From contig CAMXCT020001509.1 of assembly GCA_947184155.2 (NCBI GenBank), forward strand, positions 74,501 to 138,500: 64,000 nt of DNA, written 5' to 3'. Shown piece by piece: positions 11,370-24,393 of the stretch. The position numbers were made by a program, and so were the translations under genes. This DNA is from Cladocopium goreaui (taxonomy: Eukaryota; Sar; Dinophyceae; Suessiales; Symbiodiniaceae). Below the pieces are notes generated by a model. That model was not told the origin of the DNA. It saw nothing but the letters and a program-made list of their open reading frames with translations, and searched no databases. Position 1 is the first letter of the stretch; each line of letters opens with the position of its first letter.

Positions 11370-12110
11370 AAGTCCTGCTGGCATTTGCCTTAAGTAGAGC
11401 AGTAGCTCACAATATAATTAAGTCTAGCTGGCATGTGCCGGAAGTAGAGAAGTAGTTCCAAAGATTATTAAGTCCAGCTGGCATGTGCCTGAAGTAGAGA
11501 AGTAGTTCCAAAGATCATTAAGTCCAGTTGGCATGTGCCTGAAGTAGAGAAGTAGTTCCAAAGATCATTAAGTCCAGTTGGCATGTGCCTGAAGTAGAGA
11601 AGTAGTTCCAAAGATTATTAAGTCCAGCTGGCATGTGCCTGAAGTAGAGAAGTAGTTCCAAAGATCATTAAGTCCAGTTGGCATGTGCCTGAAGTAGAGA
11701 AGTAGTTCCAAAGATCATTAAGTCCAGTTGGCATGTGCCTGAAGTAGAGAAGTAGTTCCAAAGATTATTAAGTCCAGCTGGCATGTGCCTGAAGTAGAGA
11801 AGTAGTTCCAAAGATCATTAAGTCCAGTTGGCATGTGCCTGAAGTAGAGAAGTAGTTCCAAAGATCATTAAGTCCAGTTGGCATGTGCCTGAAGTAGAGA
11901 AGTAGTTCCAAAGATCATTAAGTCCAGTTGGCATGTGCCTGAAGTAGAGAAGTGGCTCCAAAGATCATTCAGTCCAGTTGGCATGTGCCTGAAGTAGAGA
12001 AGTAGCTCCAAAGATCATTAAGTCCAGTTGGCATGTGCCTGAAGTAGAGAAGTAGCTCAAAAGATCATCAAGTCCAGTTGGCATGTGCCAAGCAGAGAAG
12101 TACCTGAAAG
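11370..12110. repeat. 50-bp satellite array, about 15 copies
   Basis: Tandem 50-bp units of the form AAGATCATTAAGTCCAGTTG followed by GCATGTGCCTGAAGTAGAGA and AGTAGTTCCA. Units are near identical in the middle and degrade at both ends. Two variants (gattatta/agctgg and gatcatta/agttgg) alternate in an A-B-B pattern, giving a 150-bp higher-order unit for three cycles (11461-11910). Confidence 0.95.
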
Positions 12111-12129
12111 AGAATCTCATTGAAACTGT

Positions 12130-13740
12130 TACATCAATGGTACATCAATGATGTGATTTGACTGTTAGTCAGGATTTGCACGAAACATTGCGTTTTTTCC
12201 GGTAAAGAGGTGCTTCGTTGCGGAGAATTGTGGCCTCGCTTGCGTGACAGTTGCGGGCGTCGCCGCTTTGCCGTCGAATCTGGCTCGAATTTTGCGCACG
12301 CTGTAGCTGAGGTCTCCAGGTGACTTTTTGTCTTTTGCTGCTGATGCTGTGCTATGGTGTTTTCCAATTCAGGCTCTGCAGATCGCAGTGGAGTGGCTGT
12401 GGCAAGGTATCTCAAAAGGTGCTTGTTCTTGAGTAATGTGTTGTGATGCTATTGTCGTTTGCAACTCACTGTTGCTAGATCGCCTTGGAACTGCTACACA
12501 TCCAAGATGAGATTTGACTGTTAGGATTTGCACGAAACATTGTGTTTTTTCGGGTAAACCGACGTTCCGTTGCGGAGAATTGTTGCCTCGCTTGCACCAT
12601 GGTTGCGCGCGTCGCCGCTTTGCCGTCGAATCTGGCACTGAGGTCTCGAGGTGCCCTTTTGTCTCTTGTTGTTGATGCTGTGCTATTGTGCTTTGCAACT
12701 CAGTCTCTGCAGATCGCGGCAGAGTGGTTGCGTCAACGCCTTGACTCTGCTGCGGCTGCGTGCGTAACACTATTGTCTTTTGTAGCTGAGAGCCGTAAGT
12801 CGTATTGTAGTGGCTGCATGAAGCTTGCAAATGATGCTTTGGCACCAAATGTTTCTGCATTTTGACGCTGATGATTTTCCTTTGAAAAATCCCTTTAAAA
12901 AGTGTTCCAAAATCGTCTTTCTTTCGCTTTGGCGAGCTGCAATACGTGTGGCCGTTGTGCGTAGTTATATTGCGTTTTGCAACTATGCCTCTGCAGATCG
13001 CAGGGGAATGGCTGCGTCGAGGTTCCTCGCTGCTGCGGCTGCGTTGCATTGTGCTTTGCAACTCAGTCTCTGCAGATCGCTCAGAGTGGTTGCGTCAAGG
13101 CTTCTCGCTGCTGTGGCTGCGTGTGTAATATTATTGTCTTTTGCAGCTGAGAGTCGTAAATCGCATTGTAGTGGCTGTGCATGAAGGTTGGGAATGGCGC
13201 TTTGGCACCAGGTTCTTCTGGATTTTGGCGCTGATGATTTTCCTGTTAAAATTTATTTTTAAAAAAGTGCTCCGAAATCGTCTTTTTTCGCTTTGGCGCC
13301 GGCATCCGGTTTTGGAGCTGCAATTTGTGCTACCGTTGCGCGTAACTCCAGTGTGTTTTGCAACCCAGCGTCTGCAAATCGCAGTGGAGTGGTTGCGTAA
13401 AGGCTTTTCTCTGCTGTGCATAATACTACAGTATTGCCTTTTGCAGCTGAGAGTCGTAAATCGTATCTTCGTGGCTGCATGAAGGTTGCGAGTGATGCTT
13501 TGGCACCAGATGTTTCTGCGTTTTGGCGCTGATGATTTTCCGTTTAATATCCCTTGAAAAAGTGCTCCAAAATCGTATTTTTTCGCTTTGGCGCCGAGAT
13601 CCGGTTTTGGAGCTGCAATTTGCATTGCCGCTGCGCGTACTTCTATTGCGCTTTGCAGTCTCTGTAGATCGCCGTGGAATGGCTGCCTCGAGGTTCCTCG
13701 CTGCTGCGGCTGCGTGCGTAATTTGTGTTGCGACTGTGCA
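12130..13740. repeat. Diverged ~300-360 bp tandem repeats
   Basis: A block with GCATGAAGGTTGC, ATGCTTTGGCACCA and GGCGCTGATGATTTTCC recurs near 12805, 13165 and 13468. The shorter motif CTGCAGATCGCAGTGGAGTG recurs near 12370, 12710, 12990, 13070, 13370 and 13660. Copies differ by many substitutions and indels. Long ORFs here, such as the minus-strand frame at 12369-13061, run through the repeats and are not convincing genes. Confidence 0.75.
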
Positions 13741-13754
13741 TAATTCTATTGTGC

Positions 13755-14010
13755 CATGAGAAGAATTGACAAGAGGTGGACAGAGATGAGAATCGTTGAG
13801 AAGAGTTGACAAGAAGCGAGAAGTCATGAGAAGAGTTGAGAAGAGGCGGAAAGATCTGGAAAGAGGTGCAAAGATCGTTGAGAACAGCTGAGAAAAGTTG
13901 TGAAAAGAATTGAAAAGAACCGAGGCCTATGAGAAGAGCTGCAAAGAGCCGAGAAGTCGTTGCCACAGTTGACAAGACTGAAACAAGAAGAGGACGAACG
14001 AACTCACAGA
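13755..14010. repeat. Degenerate GAGAAGAGTTGA repeat
   Basis: Purine-rich tract made of imperfect copies of gagaagagttga with variants (aaagaggtgca, gaagtcatgaga). No coding feature. Confidence 0.7.
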
Positions 14011-15225
14011 AAAGAGTTGAGAAGATGTGAGGCTTCCCCCCAGCTCCTATTAGCAAAATTTGTCTTTTATAGTGTAACATTCCTTGCTGCTGGAAACTTC
14101 CGCCACCCGACTCGTGCGGGTTCTACTTGTATTGTTGCTGCTCTTCTTGAAATGATGCTCAGGCCACCCTATAAGCCTTGTTTTTTTTTTGGTGGCTTCC
14201 ATTAAAAATGTGGACAAGCCGCTGACAGGCCTACTGGCGTCTGCTCGTCAATATAAGAAGAAACAAATTCTGCTGCCAGCCGTTGCCTGGGTTTTCGCTG
14301 ACCTTCCAAGAGGCATGGATCCTGCATTTTTTGCTAGAGCTCACATAGCACACTTGAAACGGCAGAGCAGAAGCAGTAGAAATTCATTATTTCGCCGATT
14401 TTCACCGGCTATGTACCGTCACAATCACTGACGATGGAAAATGACTGATCCCAATATAGGTCGATCACTGAGGCTCCTCGTCTTTACAGACCCACCTGTC
14501 TGGCTCATTGCTCAAACGGCGAACATTTCTCCGTGTCCCTGGCCAAGCGCTGTTGGTTGTACTTATAAGATCTTACATAGTTTTAGCAGCATATGACGTG
14601 TATGCTAAATCTCTATGACGTATCTCTGAAAGAGCAGGAGCACGATATCTGTTGTGCCAGAAGCATAGAAACCGCTCCTCCTTTCGCAGTGGAGAAAGCT
14701 TGCAAAAGTGGACCGGCACTGGCACAAAACCAAATCAAACCAGTTAGCCCCACTTGACCTGAGTTTGATCCATCCGAAGACATGATATTTACGTTTATTA
14801 TATATATATAATTATATATACTATATTATATTATATTATATTATGTTATATTATATTATATTATATATGATATTATATATTATATAATCTGCTTAAAGCC
14901 AAGAGGTACACAAAAATGGTATAATATAGATAGATACTGAAAGTTTGGTGGTGCCAAGACCAAAAGTACCAGACCCCATCAGTAGTCTGCTCATAGCGTA
15001 TTTAGACCCAATAGTCCTCAGAGGTCTAAGGTACCAGAATTTCAGGGTACTGTACATCCAACTGGGAAAATCTGGTCCTTAGTGGTTTTACCGCACAGAA
15101 GCTGCCCACGTCGCGTGAGTTGACGCAGGTTGACGCTCCTTGGAAAGTGAACTCAGTGAACTCCTTCCAGGTCCCTCTTTTAGCTTCAGGGTGTGCTCCT
15201 CGCAGCATGGTCACATGTGCACAAG
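14011..15225. other. Spacer with TA-rich tract
   Basis: No gene recognised. A TA-rich run of TATATAT and ATTAT units lies at about 14795-14895. The short plus-strand ORF at 14189-14431 has no family signature. Confidence 0.45.
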
Positions 15226-15360
15226 GAGGCTAAGATGGCTAAGATGGCTAAGATGGCTAAGATGGCTAAGCTAGCGCGATGCCGCGATGCTCAGAACCTC
15301 ATCTGGATGAACGGCTGCATCACCTAGCAGCAAGATGCAGCAAGATGCAGCAAGCATTCA
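15226..15360. repeat. Short 10-bp tandem repeats
   Basis: About five copies of GGCTAAGATG at 15228-15270, and three copies of CAGCAAGATG at about 15328-15356. Confidence 0.85.
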
Positions 15361-17760
15361 AGTCTTACTAAGTAGCATTTGACTGTGCAAAAAAACTGCG
15401 AAGTGGTGCAAATTTTAGGAACTTGGACAAAGCCACGACAAAGCACACATCATGGCACGTTGGCCTTCGAACTGCATCGCCTCAGGAAGCCTCAAACGTT
15501 TCATAGGTGCGAGATGGTGCGAGTGAAATCTGTTGAAACGTCACAGCTGTCAACTCACGGGCCATCGATTTGCATCTCGATGCACCAGACAAAGCAAACA
15601 AAGCGAACCAAGCGAACCAAGTGAACAAACTCAAAGGGCCCCAACTCTTGCTTCACCGGAATAGCCTGACACATGGCAAGACACGATAGCAATGTGCAAG
15701 AATGATCAATAATGCGCAGGAGGCGCAAATCAGAAACGGGGTGGTCTCCTGAGTGACTTGATGCTCGTTTGAACTTGTTGGGCTCCACACAGGCTCCTTG
15801 ACTAAATGCACAAGTTTCGGCTCAAGCAAGAAACGTCGTGGAAAGCATAGCTTGAAATTGTCGGATTTCCTAATGCAAGACGAATCCTCAAAGTCTGGCT
15901 CAGCTTCCATAAATTCTGGGATCTGGTCCTTCTTCTCAACCTAGGTTCGGTTCGAAAGCCCAAAGCAAGCAAACACACCCTATACTGGTTGCGCAACTTG
16001 GGTCGGTCTGTGACATACCTTTTACCGTTTTACCTATGACCGTGACGGGGCTGAACATGAGCATTCTAGTATCCCTCCAAAAAAATGCTATTGTGAGATG
16101 CTATTTTACGAGCTGATCTCCACAAGTACAATAATTCTTACGAACAGGTCTGAAAATGTCGCAAAAATGCAGCAAGATGCAACAAGAATCCAAGGATGTC
16201 GGGGCAACGCCTCTTTGTGTTGCGAACTGTTTTTGGCTGCAAGGTCCTGCCAAGAGCTCGCTGGAGAGACGCTCAAGTTGTCTCAACCTGTTTGAACGTT
16301 CTCAAATTGTTTCCCTGTAAATCCTCTTTTGACCGGTGTCTGAACCGCCCGTGGCCTGGCATCAGAATGTCAAGACACATTCGCAATCGTTTGAATGCCA
16401 GAAAGTGTGGGACCTCTACCGCCTCTACCTGTTGGCTTTTTGGCACAGCCCTCAAACGCAACGTACCTTCTGATATTCTCCGGCGCTTTGGCCTAACAAA
16501 ACTGGCTAACTTTTGCTGCTTGTGAAAAACACTCCCAAATCATTTTCACGCATTGAACGATTACAATATCAAAAAAATATCATAGCAACAATGACACAAA
16601 TAAAGAATTTGCTGTCATCAAAGCACCACATTAGATTTTGCACGTAATTCCTCCCAGCCTCCTCTCCGAACGTCCAGAGCGGCGTCTTCGAGAGCGTCGT
16701 CGCCTGCCAAACTTTTGCTCAAAAATTAAAAGCAATTTAAAAGATCCCCAAAACAGGTCCTTGGATTGACAGTAGCATCTGTCCACATTCTTCTGGAGGC
16801 ATGACATCCAAACTGATAGTTTTAACTAGGGAAGAAACTTGAGAAGTGTGCCTTAAAAAACGTAAAATAACGTAAGAGCCATGCAGCAAGCCAAAATATG
16901 CCAAGGGTCAGTGCTCGCAAATGCTCACAGTGCATCTTTCATGCAAAGCCAGCACCTCACCTTGACCTGGACCTGGACCTTCGACGCGCTCTGCGTCGCG
17001 ACCGTGGCCTGTCATCGGCCGGCCTGAGCACAACAAATTGTCAACTCCACCTCCGAAACCAAATCACACAGGCACAACTGGCACAACCCACATTCTTCAC
17101 ACCTCGTATTGTTCCCAAATGCAAAGCAAAATCTTATGAAATGTTCTCGTCAATCTCTGGGCGCTTACCCGGTTCACTCGACATTGCTTTTGCGTCCACA
17201 ACCATTCGCAAAAGTTTGCAACCATTTGCCACCGTCTGTGGTGAGTACCCTATGGCCGTGCAGCTGGGGAATGCTGCACCGTGTCGCGTCGGAGTTGGTA
17301 TAAGTTTCTAAAACGCGTGTAAAACGCAATGCAGTGATGGTTTCATGTGTGATTGCTTCAGTGTGACTTTGCGTTCTGTGCGGCATACGCAACAATACAC
17401 AATAATCACTTTCACATGGTCTTTCTGAGTTTTCTCGTGGCAGGTGCAGCATTTTAGACGCATTGTGTTGCGTGTTTCTTGGCCAATCGCAGTGGAGTTG
17501 CTGCAAAAGGAGTAACGAAGTGCCAATTGCGTGGTAAGCGCTGTGCACCGTGAGTGTGTTATCTTACGCAACAGGCGCAACATTTGGTGGAGTTTCAAGG
17601 GTTGTATATGCCCAGATCGGTTTCAGAACGGTATCTTGCAAGAGCGTTCCCCAAGAGTGTCCTAGCGCCCAACAAGGCTATGACGGCTATTCAAACAGCA
17701 TGTACTCCTAACCGGTGATGTGTATTCAGGTTGGTGGTTTCTCTCAGATTTATCTAGAAT
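15361..17760. other. No confident gene
   Basis: Open stretches on the plus strand (16196-16525, 16898-17311) have no recognisable domain, and overlapping frames on the opposite strand are equally open. No tandem repeat beyond tctagaa repeats near 17749-17773. I cannot support a gene. Confidence 0.4.
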
Positions 17761-17767
17761 CTAGAAT

Positions 17768-18123
17768 CTAGAATGACTCCAGACTTTCTCCCACTTTGTC
17801 TAAGCTTTCCACCGTCTCAGCTTGCATGGCCTGTGTTTCAGACTCAAAGGGGTTTGGCGAAGCTTTTGCGACCCATTTGATCTGAATGCAAATGATGCAA
17901 ATCTCACGGTGTTGGCTTCTACTATCTTTGCACTGAGAAGAAGTCTGACCAGGAAGGCAGCACCAACGACCTCGACAGTCTGTGCACACTGATGTGGGAT
18001 AAAAAGCAACACGAAGCTGCAGTCATTGCCTTTCGCATCTGACTCTGAAGCTAAAGCTTTCGTACTGTACTTCTGAAGGTGTAAAATGTCCGTGCTCCAT
18101 TTCCAAAGGTTGCGAGACTTCAT
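17768..18123 (-). CDS. Unassigned minus-strand exon-like segments
   Basis: Two open frames. 18123-17800 carries a hydrophobic segment (TVEVVGAAFLVRLLLSAKIV). 17989-17768 ends with NPFESETQAMQAETVESLDK and a stop, an acidic stretch with ordinary composition. These may be neighbouring exons or a gene end. No family recognised. Confidence 0.25.
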
Positions 18124-18703
18124 GAGATTTCATAAATTTTAATAAATTTTATATATAAAGCCCTTCAAGTTGACACTAGCCTCGTGAATCTCTGGTCAAG
18201 TTCCGCCGGGTTCTTTCCTAAGCAGGATTCACAACACATTGATACACCTTGCTTATATGTCTAGATGGTGAGAATGCCCGTCACTGTGACTCTCCGTGTG
18301 GTCACTAGACTGTGTCACTACAAAAGCCTGAGGCGTTTTTTCTCAGGACAGGGCAGCCTGGTGGATATGGCATCTTATCTTTGCACCCGGCCCGGGCTCC
18401 GTCAAACCCATGCCAGAGGTAACATCAAAAACGGCATAGTCCGTGTTGAGTCTGTGCTGAACATGTTACGATGTTGCGATGTTGTGACGGATCATCTGCA
18501 TTCAAAAACACGACTCATCATGACTCTGTCGTGGAACTTTATTTAGAATGCATTTACAAAGTATAGCTGGGTGAATTATGGGAAAATGGTGTTGCTGATA
18601 CTGTTGTGAAAAACTTTTATTGGCAATGGCAATGATGGAAGCATCAGTCATGACATGGACAGGTCTAAACTTGAGATCCAAGTTTCGGGCAGTGGAAACC
18701 AAC

Positions 18704-19273
18704 TCAAGCGACAGCGAGTTTGAGCAAGGATTTCAATTCAGTCTTGCAGATCTTGCAGGACAATTCACATGCGGCCACAAGATGACAAGCACCACAGAAA
18801 TGCCTGCATGATAGCCTTGCCCCGGCTTTGCTTGGGTCCATCTGTTCCTGCATCATTTGCCTGGCACGCAGAAAAAAGGCAGCAAATGGCAGCAACAACA
18901 GTTTGTTCAACATAGTGGACAGGCCCCAAGTGTCTACCTGTCCACTAAGTTTCTCTCACACTTCACTTGAGGACAAACCTGGCCTTCGCACGATGCTTCG
19001 CACGATGTCGCATGAAGCCTTCCGAATCTTTCAATCTTGCAGTCAGCGAAAGTCAAACCCTAATGGTGTTATGGCAGCCATGGACAAGACTTCGAGGTAT
19101 AACTGGCCTGAACGTCTCCGCATCACCTGCAAGTATTCATATTCCATCTTTCCTGCTGCTGTTTCATTCCTCTCAATGCTGCTCCAGCGTCCAAATCCCA
19201 AACTCCGAAAGTCAAGTTGCACAAGCTGCCTGGCTGGCCACCAATAGGCAGGTAGCAGCACCTGGACACCCAT
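18704..19273 (-). CDS. Unassigned minus-strand exon-like segments
   Basis: 18913-18704 reads LLLPFAAFFLRARQMMQEQM then a Cys-rich stretch. 19273-19043 contains GQLYLEVLSMAAITPLGFDF after a possible acceptor (ttgcag). Composition is protein-like but no domain is recognised. The gene, if any, would stop near the microsatellite that starts at 19340. Confidence 0.25.
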
Positions 19274-20225
19274 ACATATGTGTGTGTGTTTTCGCAGTTA
19301 CTATACAGTAAACAGCATCTTGGAGGTGATATCGACAGAACATACGAACATACATACATACATACATACATACATACATACATACATGCATGCATGCATG
19401 CATGCATGCATGCATGCATGCATGCATGCATATACACGTACGTACGTACGTACATACATACCATTACATTATATTACATTACATTATGTTACCTTACGTT
19501 ACGTTGCGTTGCGTTACACTACATACATACATACATACATACATACATACATACATACATACATACATACATACATACATACAAACATACAAGCATACAA
19601 GCATACAAACATACAAACATACCTACCTACTTACCTACCCACCTACATACCCAACTACGTACATACCATACCATACCATAACATAACGTAACGTAACAAT
19701 ACATAACATAGCATAACATTACATACATACATGACATACAATACATACATTACATTACATCACATCACATCACATCACTTTACATTACATTACATTACAC
19801 AACCAACATTCATACATACATACATACATACAGACTTACTTACTTACTTACTTCCTTCCTCACCTACTTACATTACATACTTACATTACATACTTACATT
19901 ACATACTTACATTACATACTTACATTACATTACATACATACATACACTACATTACATTACAATACATTACATTCCATTACATTACATAACATACATACAT
20001 ACATACAGACATAAATACATACATGCATGCATGCAGGCAGGCAGGCAGACAGACAGACAGACAGAACATACATACAGACAGACAGACATAACATAACATA
20101 ACAAACCATAAAATAACATTACATTACAAAACATTACATTACATTACACAGCATTACATTACATTACGTTACATTACATACATACATACATACACACATA
20201 CATACATACATTACATACATACATA

Positions 20226-20700
20226 CATACATACCATACATACATACCATACATACCATACATACCATACATACCATGCATACCATGCATACCATGCATA
20301 CCATGCATACCATGCATACCATGCATACCATGCATACCATGCATACCATGCATACCATGCATACCATGCATACCATGCATACCATGCATACCATGCATAC
20401 CATGCATACCATGCATACCATGCATACCATACATACCATACATACCATACATACCATACATATCATACATACATACCATACATACATACCGTACATACAT
20501 ACCGTACATACATACCGTACATACATACCATACATACATACATACCATACATACCATACATACCATACATACCATACATACCATACATACCATACAGACC
20601 ATACATACCATACAGACCATACATACCATACATACCATACATACCAATACATACCATACATACCATACATACCATACATACCATAAATACCATACATACA
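20226..20700. repeat. 9-bp subrepeat ACCATGCAT / ACCATACAT
   Basis: Within the larger tract, a run of ACCATGCAT units (about 17 in a row, 20272-20430) grades into ACCATACAT units with 13-bp variants carrying extra ACAT. Confidence 0.9.
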
Positions 20701-22029
20701 TCCATCCATCCACCCATCCACCCACCCATCCATCCATCCTTACATACATACATACCATAACATACCATAACATACCATAACATACTATAACATAACATAA
20801 CATTACATTACATACATTACATACATTACATACATTACATACATCACATGCATTACATACATTACATACATACATTACATACTTTCCATACATTACATTA
20901 CATTACATTACATTACATACATTACATACATTACATTACATACATTGCATACATACATTACATACATACATTACATACTTTCCATACATTACATTACATT
21001 ACATTACATTACATTACATACATTACATACATTACATTACATACATTGCATACATACATTACATACATTACATACATTACATACATTACATTACATACAT
21101 TACATTCATTACATTACATACATTACATACATACATTACATACATTACATACATTACATACATACATTACATACATTACATACATTACATACATACATTA
21201 CATACATTGCATACATTGCGTACATACATTACATGCATTACATACATTACATACATTACATGCATTACATACATTACATACATTACATACATTACATACA
21301 TTACATACATTACGTACATACATGACATACATTACATACATCACATACATTACATACATACGTAAATACATACATACATACATACATACATACATACATA
21401 CCATAACATAACATAACATAACATAACATTTCATAACATAACATAAGATAAGATAAGATTAGGTAAGATAAGATTAGATTAGGTAAGATAAGATAAGTTT
21501 ACATTACATTACATCACATCACATCATTTACATTACATTACACAACCAACATACATACATACATACATACCATACCATACCATACCATACCATACATACT
21601 TACAGACAGACAGACAGAGAGACAGACATACATACATACATACACACACACATACATACATACATACATACATAACATAACATAACATAACATAACATAA
21701 TATATATAACAAAACATAACATTACATTACCTTGCATTGCATTCCATTGCATTGCATTACATTACATTACCATACATACATACATACATACATACATTTA
21801 CTTTACATTACATTACATCACATCACATCACATTACATTACATTATATACATGACATGACATGACATGACATTACATACATACATATATACATACAAATA
21901 CATCCCAATACATCCCAGTACATACCAATACATAGCAATACATACCAATACATACCAATACATACATACCAATACATACATACCAATACATACACACCAA
22001 TACATACATACCAATACATACATACCACT

Positions 22030-22650
22030 ACATACATACCAATACATACATACCATTACATACATACCATTACGTACATACCATTACATACATATCAGTA
22101 CATACATACCATTACATACATACCATTACATACATACCATTACATACATACCATTACATACATACCATTACATACATACCATTACATACATACCATTACA
22201 TACATCCCATTACATACATACCATTACATACATACCATTACATACATACCATTACATACATACCATTACATACATACCATTACATACATACCATTACATA
22301 CATACCATTACATACATACCATTACATACATACCATTACATACATACCGTTACATACATACCATTGTTACAACCATTACATACATACCATTACATACATA
22401 CCATTACATACATACCATTACATACACACCATTACATACATACCATTACATACATACCATTACAGACATACCATTACATACATACCGTTACATACATACC
22501 ATTGTTACAACCATTACATACATACCATTACATACATACCATTACATACATACCATTACATACATACCATTACATACATACCATTACATACATACCATTA
22601 CATACATACCATTACATACATACCACTACATACATACCATTACATACCAA
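22030..22650. repeat. 14-bp subrepeat with 140-bp higher-order unit
   Basis: Units of ACCATTACATACAT repeat about 40 times. The interruption CCATTGTTACAACCATTAC occurs at about 22361 and again at about 22501, exactly 140 bp (10 units) later, and is evidence of a segmental duplication inside the array. Confidence 0.9.
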
Positions 22651-22684
22651 TACATACCATTACATACCATTACATTACATTATA

Positions 22685-22715
<31 letters not shown>

Positions 22716-22890
22716 CATACATACATACACACACAGACATACATACATACATACCTACACTACACTACACTACACTACACTACACTACATTACATTACAT
22801 TACATTACATTACATACATACACACATTCCATCCATCCATCCATCCATCCATACATACATCCATCCATACATACATACATGCATATATCC

Positions 22891-23952
22891 ACATTGCTAC
22901 ATTTTTGATATGTATGTATACATTCATGTGTGTATGTAAATATATATATATATGTAAATATATATATATATACCTATATATATATTTGCGTGTGTAACAA
23001 TATAATTTGACATGTTCTACATTCATCTATATCTACAATACTGTGTAGCCTTAATTTAGTTGATTGTTTTTGTGTACCACCACCATCTCACGCAGCGCGG
23101 CATCATCGCTGCACCGTTGTAGTTCCAAGTTCTTACCGACTCTTGCTGCGTGCTGTCACTTAGTTGATCAAAAAGAAACTGATTTGATGCAAATTCTATT
23201 CCACCACGGCAACATACAATTGCTGTTGTGTGACTGCGTGCTGGTTGGTTTGGCTATGGATATATTTTGTTCATTTTTGTTCTTCTTTTGTGTCTGAATG
23301 CCTTTTCTTTCCCTGTCATCAATTTTCGTGCCTAGGTTGGCGACAACTACCACGGCTATGATGGTGACGACGGTGATGGTGGTGATGATGCTGCTGCTGC
23401 TGATGATGATGATGATGCCCATGATCATGAACATCGTGATCATGATGATGATGATGATCATGATCACTGATCATGATCATGGTCGTGATCATGATCAGAA
23501 TGTAAACGGTGGTGATGGGGCTGGCGCTGGTGCCGGTGCTGGTGCTTCTCTTCCTTGCTGATCGGGTCTGATGACAAATGCAATTTTCACATTCTTTCCG
23601 CCTAAAGGAATGCACATAACCCAGACCTCCATGCTTTCCTGACGGCTTGCGAGGTCCGAAGGAGGTAAAGAAACCTGCATGTATGCGAGTGGCTGGCAAT
23701 GTTTGATTGCCACTAGATCTCATGCAACAAATTTCGGCAGCTTTACGATGCCACAGCATATCAAAGAATGACTTTTCTCGTTGACTAATTTGTGGACCAG
23801 CCGCAATACCTTTCGAGTGTGCTTGAAGCTGCGCCACTGGGGCACTGACCTGTCCTTGCTAACCTTGCAAACAATGTATGCGCAGGCTGCCCACCTGAAA
23901 GAAGAAACTTGCCGATCGCAAACAGCAACGACTTACATGTCATCATATGGCA
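22891..23952. other. Spacer with TA and GAT/GATC simple repeats
   Basis: TA-rich runs at 22935-22985. At 23385-23500 a (GAT)n tract passes into repeated GATCATGATC palindromes. On the minus strand 23837-23580 is open before the repeat (PQISQREKSFFDMLWHRKAA) and could be an exon next to the ORF at 23953-24393. No domain recognised. Confidence 0.4.
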
Positions 23953-24393
23953 TCACATGTCATCATATGGCATCATAAACAACAAAAGCCAAAGCCGACT
24001 CTTTGCAGAAGCCTGCCCGGCAGTTGCCAGTAAAGCTTGGGCAAGCCATTGCAGGCTGGCATGTAATGCGACGATTCTAAACCAAATTCTGTCAAGTGAG
24101 AGTGGAAACTGTTGAACTTTCAGTGCTCTATATATGAAACGACAAGTGTTGTTCTTTACTGCAGGAGCGGGAGACATGTTCCGCCTAGATTGAGTCGGGG
24201 TATACGCGTCTGCATTTACTCCGGGGCGACGTACTATATGTAGAAGGTTCATCATATATGGTGTGGCCTCAATTTCAGCTAGCTTGATCTTTGACTCAAC
24301 CGTAAGCCATTCAAAATCAAAACCAATGGCGACATGTGGCTGACTGAGCATTGCATGTCCGTCCCACCGATATGTAATATTAATAATGCACAA
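23953..24393 (-). CDS. Unassigned ORF, 146 codons
   Basis: Minus-strand open frame with protein-like composition: FDFEWLTVESKIKLAEIEAT, then NLLHIVRRPGVNADAYTP, then DRIWFRIVALHASLQWLAQA. No family is recognised. It lies downstream of the monooxygenase on the same strand and may be one or two exons of the next gene. Confidence is low because introns are expected in this genome. Confidence 0.35.
   Translation of the reverse strand: MCIINITYRWDGHAMLSQPHVAIGFDFEWLTVESKIKLAEIEATPYMMNLLHIVRRPGVNADAYTPTQSRRNMSPAPAVKNNTCRFIYRALKVQQFPLSLDRIWFRIVALHASLQWLAQALLATAGQASAKSRLWLLLFMMPYDDM

Larger units (their letters stand above)
19340..22890. repeat. 3.5-kb ACAT-family microsatellite tract
   Basis: Almost pure ACAT-related simple sequence in successive blocks: (ACAT)n, (GCAT)n, ACGT and ATTAC blocks, CAGACAGA runs, then ATTACATAC blocks. 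The plus and minus strands give long apparent proteins made of Thr/His/Tyr/Ile or Met/Cys/Val/Tyr repeats, which are artefacts of the repeat. The tract is probably unstable and hard to assemble, so its length may be approximate. Confidence 0.98.

Noticed and set aside
11370-12110. CRISPR-like array
   Set aside because: Units are contiguous 50-bp copies without unique spacers, and the DNA is eukaryotic.
12369-14080. Overlapping 130-230 codon ORFs in the 12-14 kb region
   Set aside because: They follow the diverged repeats and GAGAAG tract and have no domain signature.
19278-22939. Very long ORFs on both strands (for example 357 codons at 21866-22939)
   Set aside because: They are translations of ACAT-type microsatellite with no stop by chance, and have no protein-like composition.
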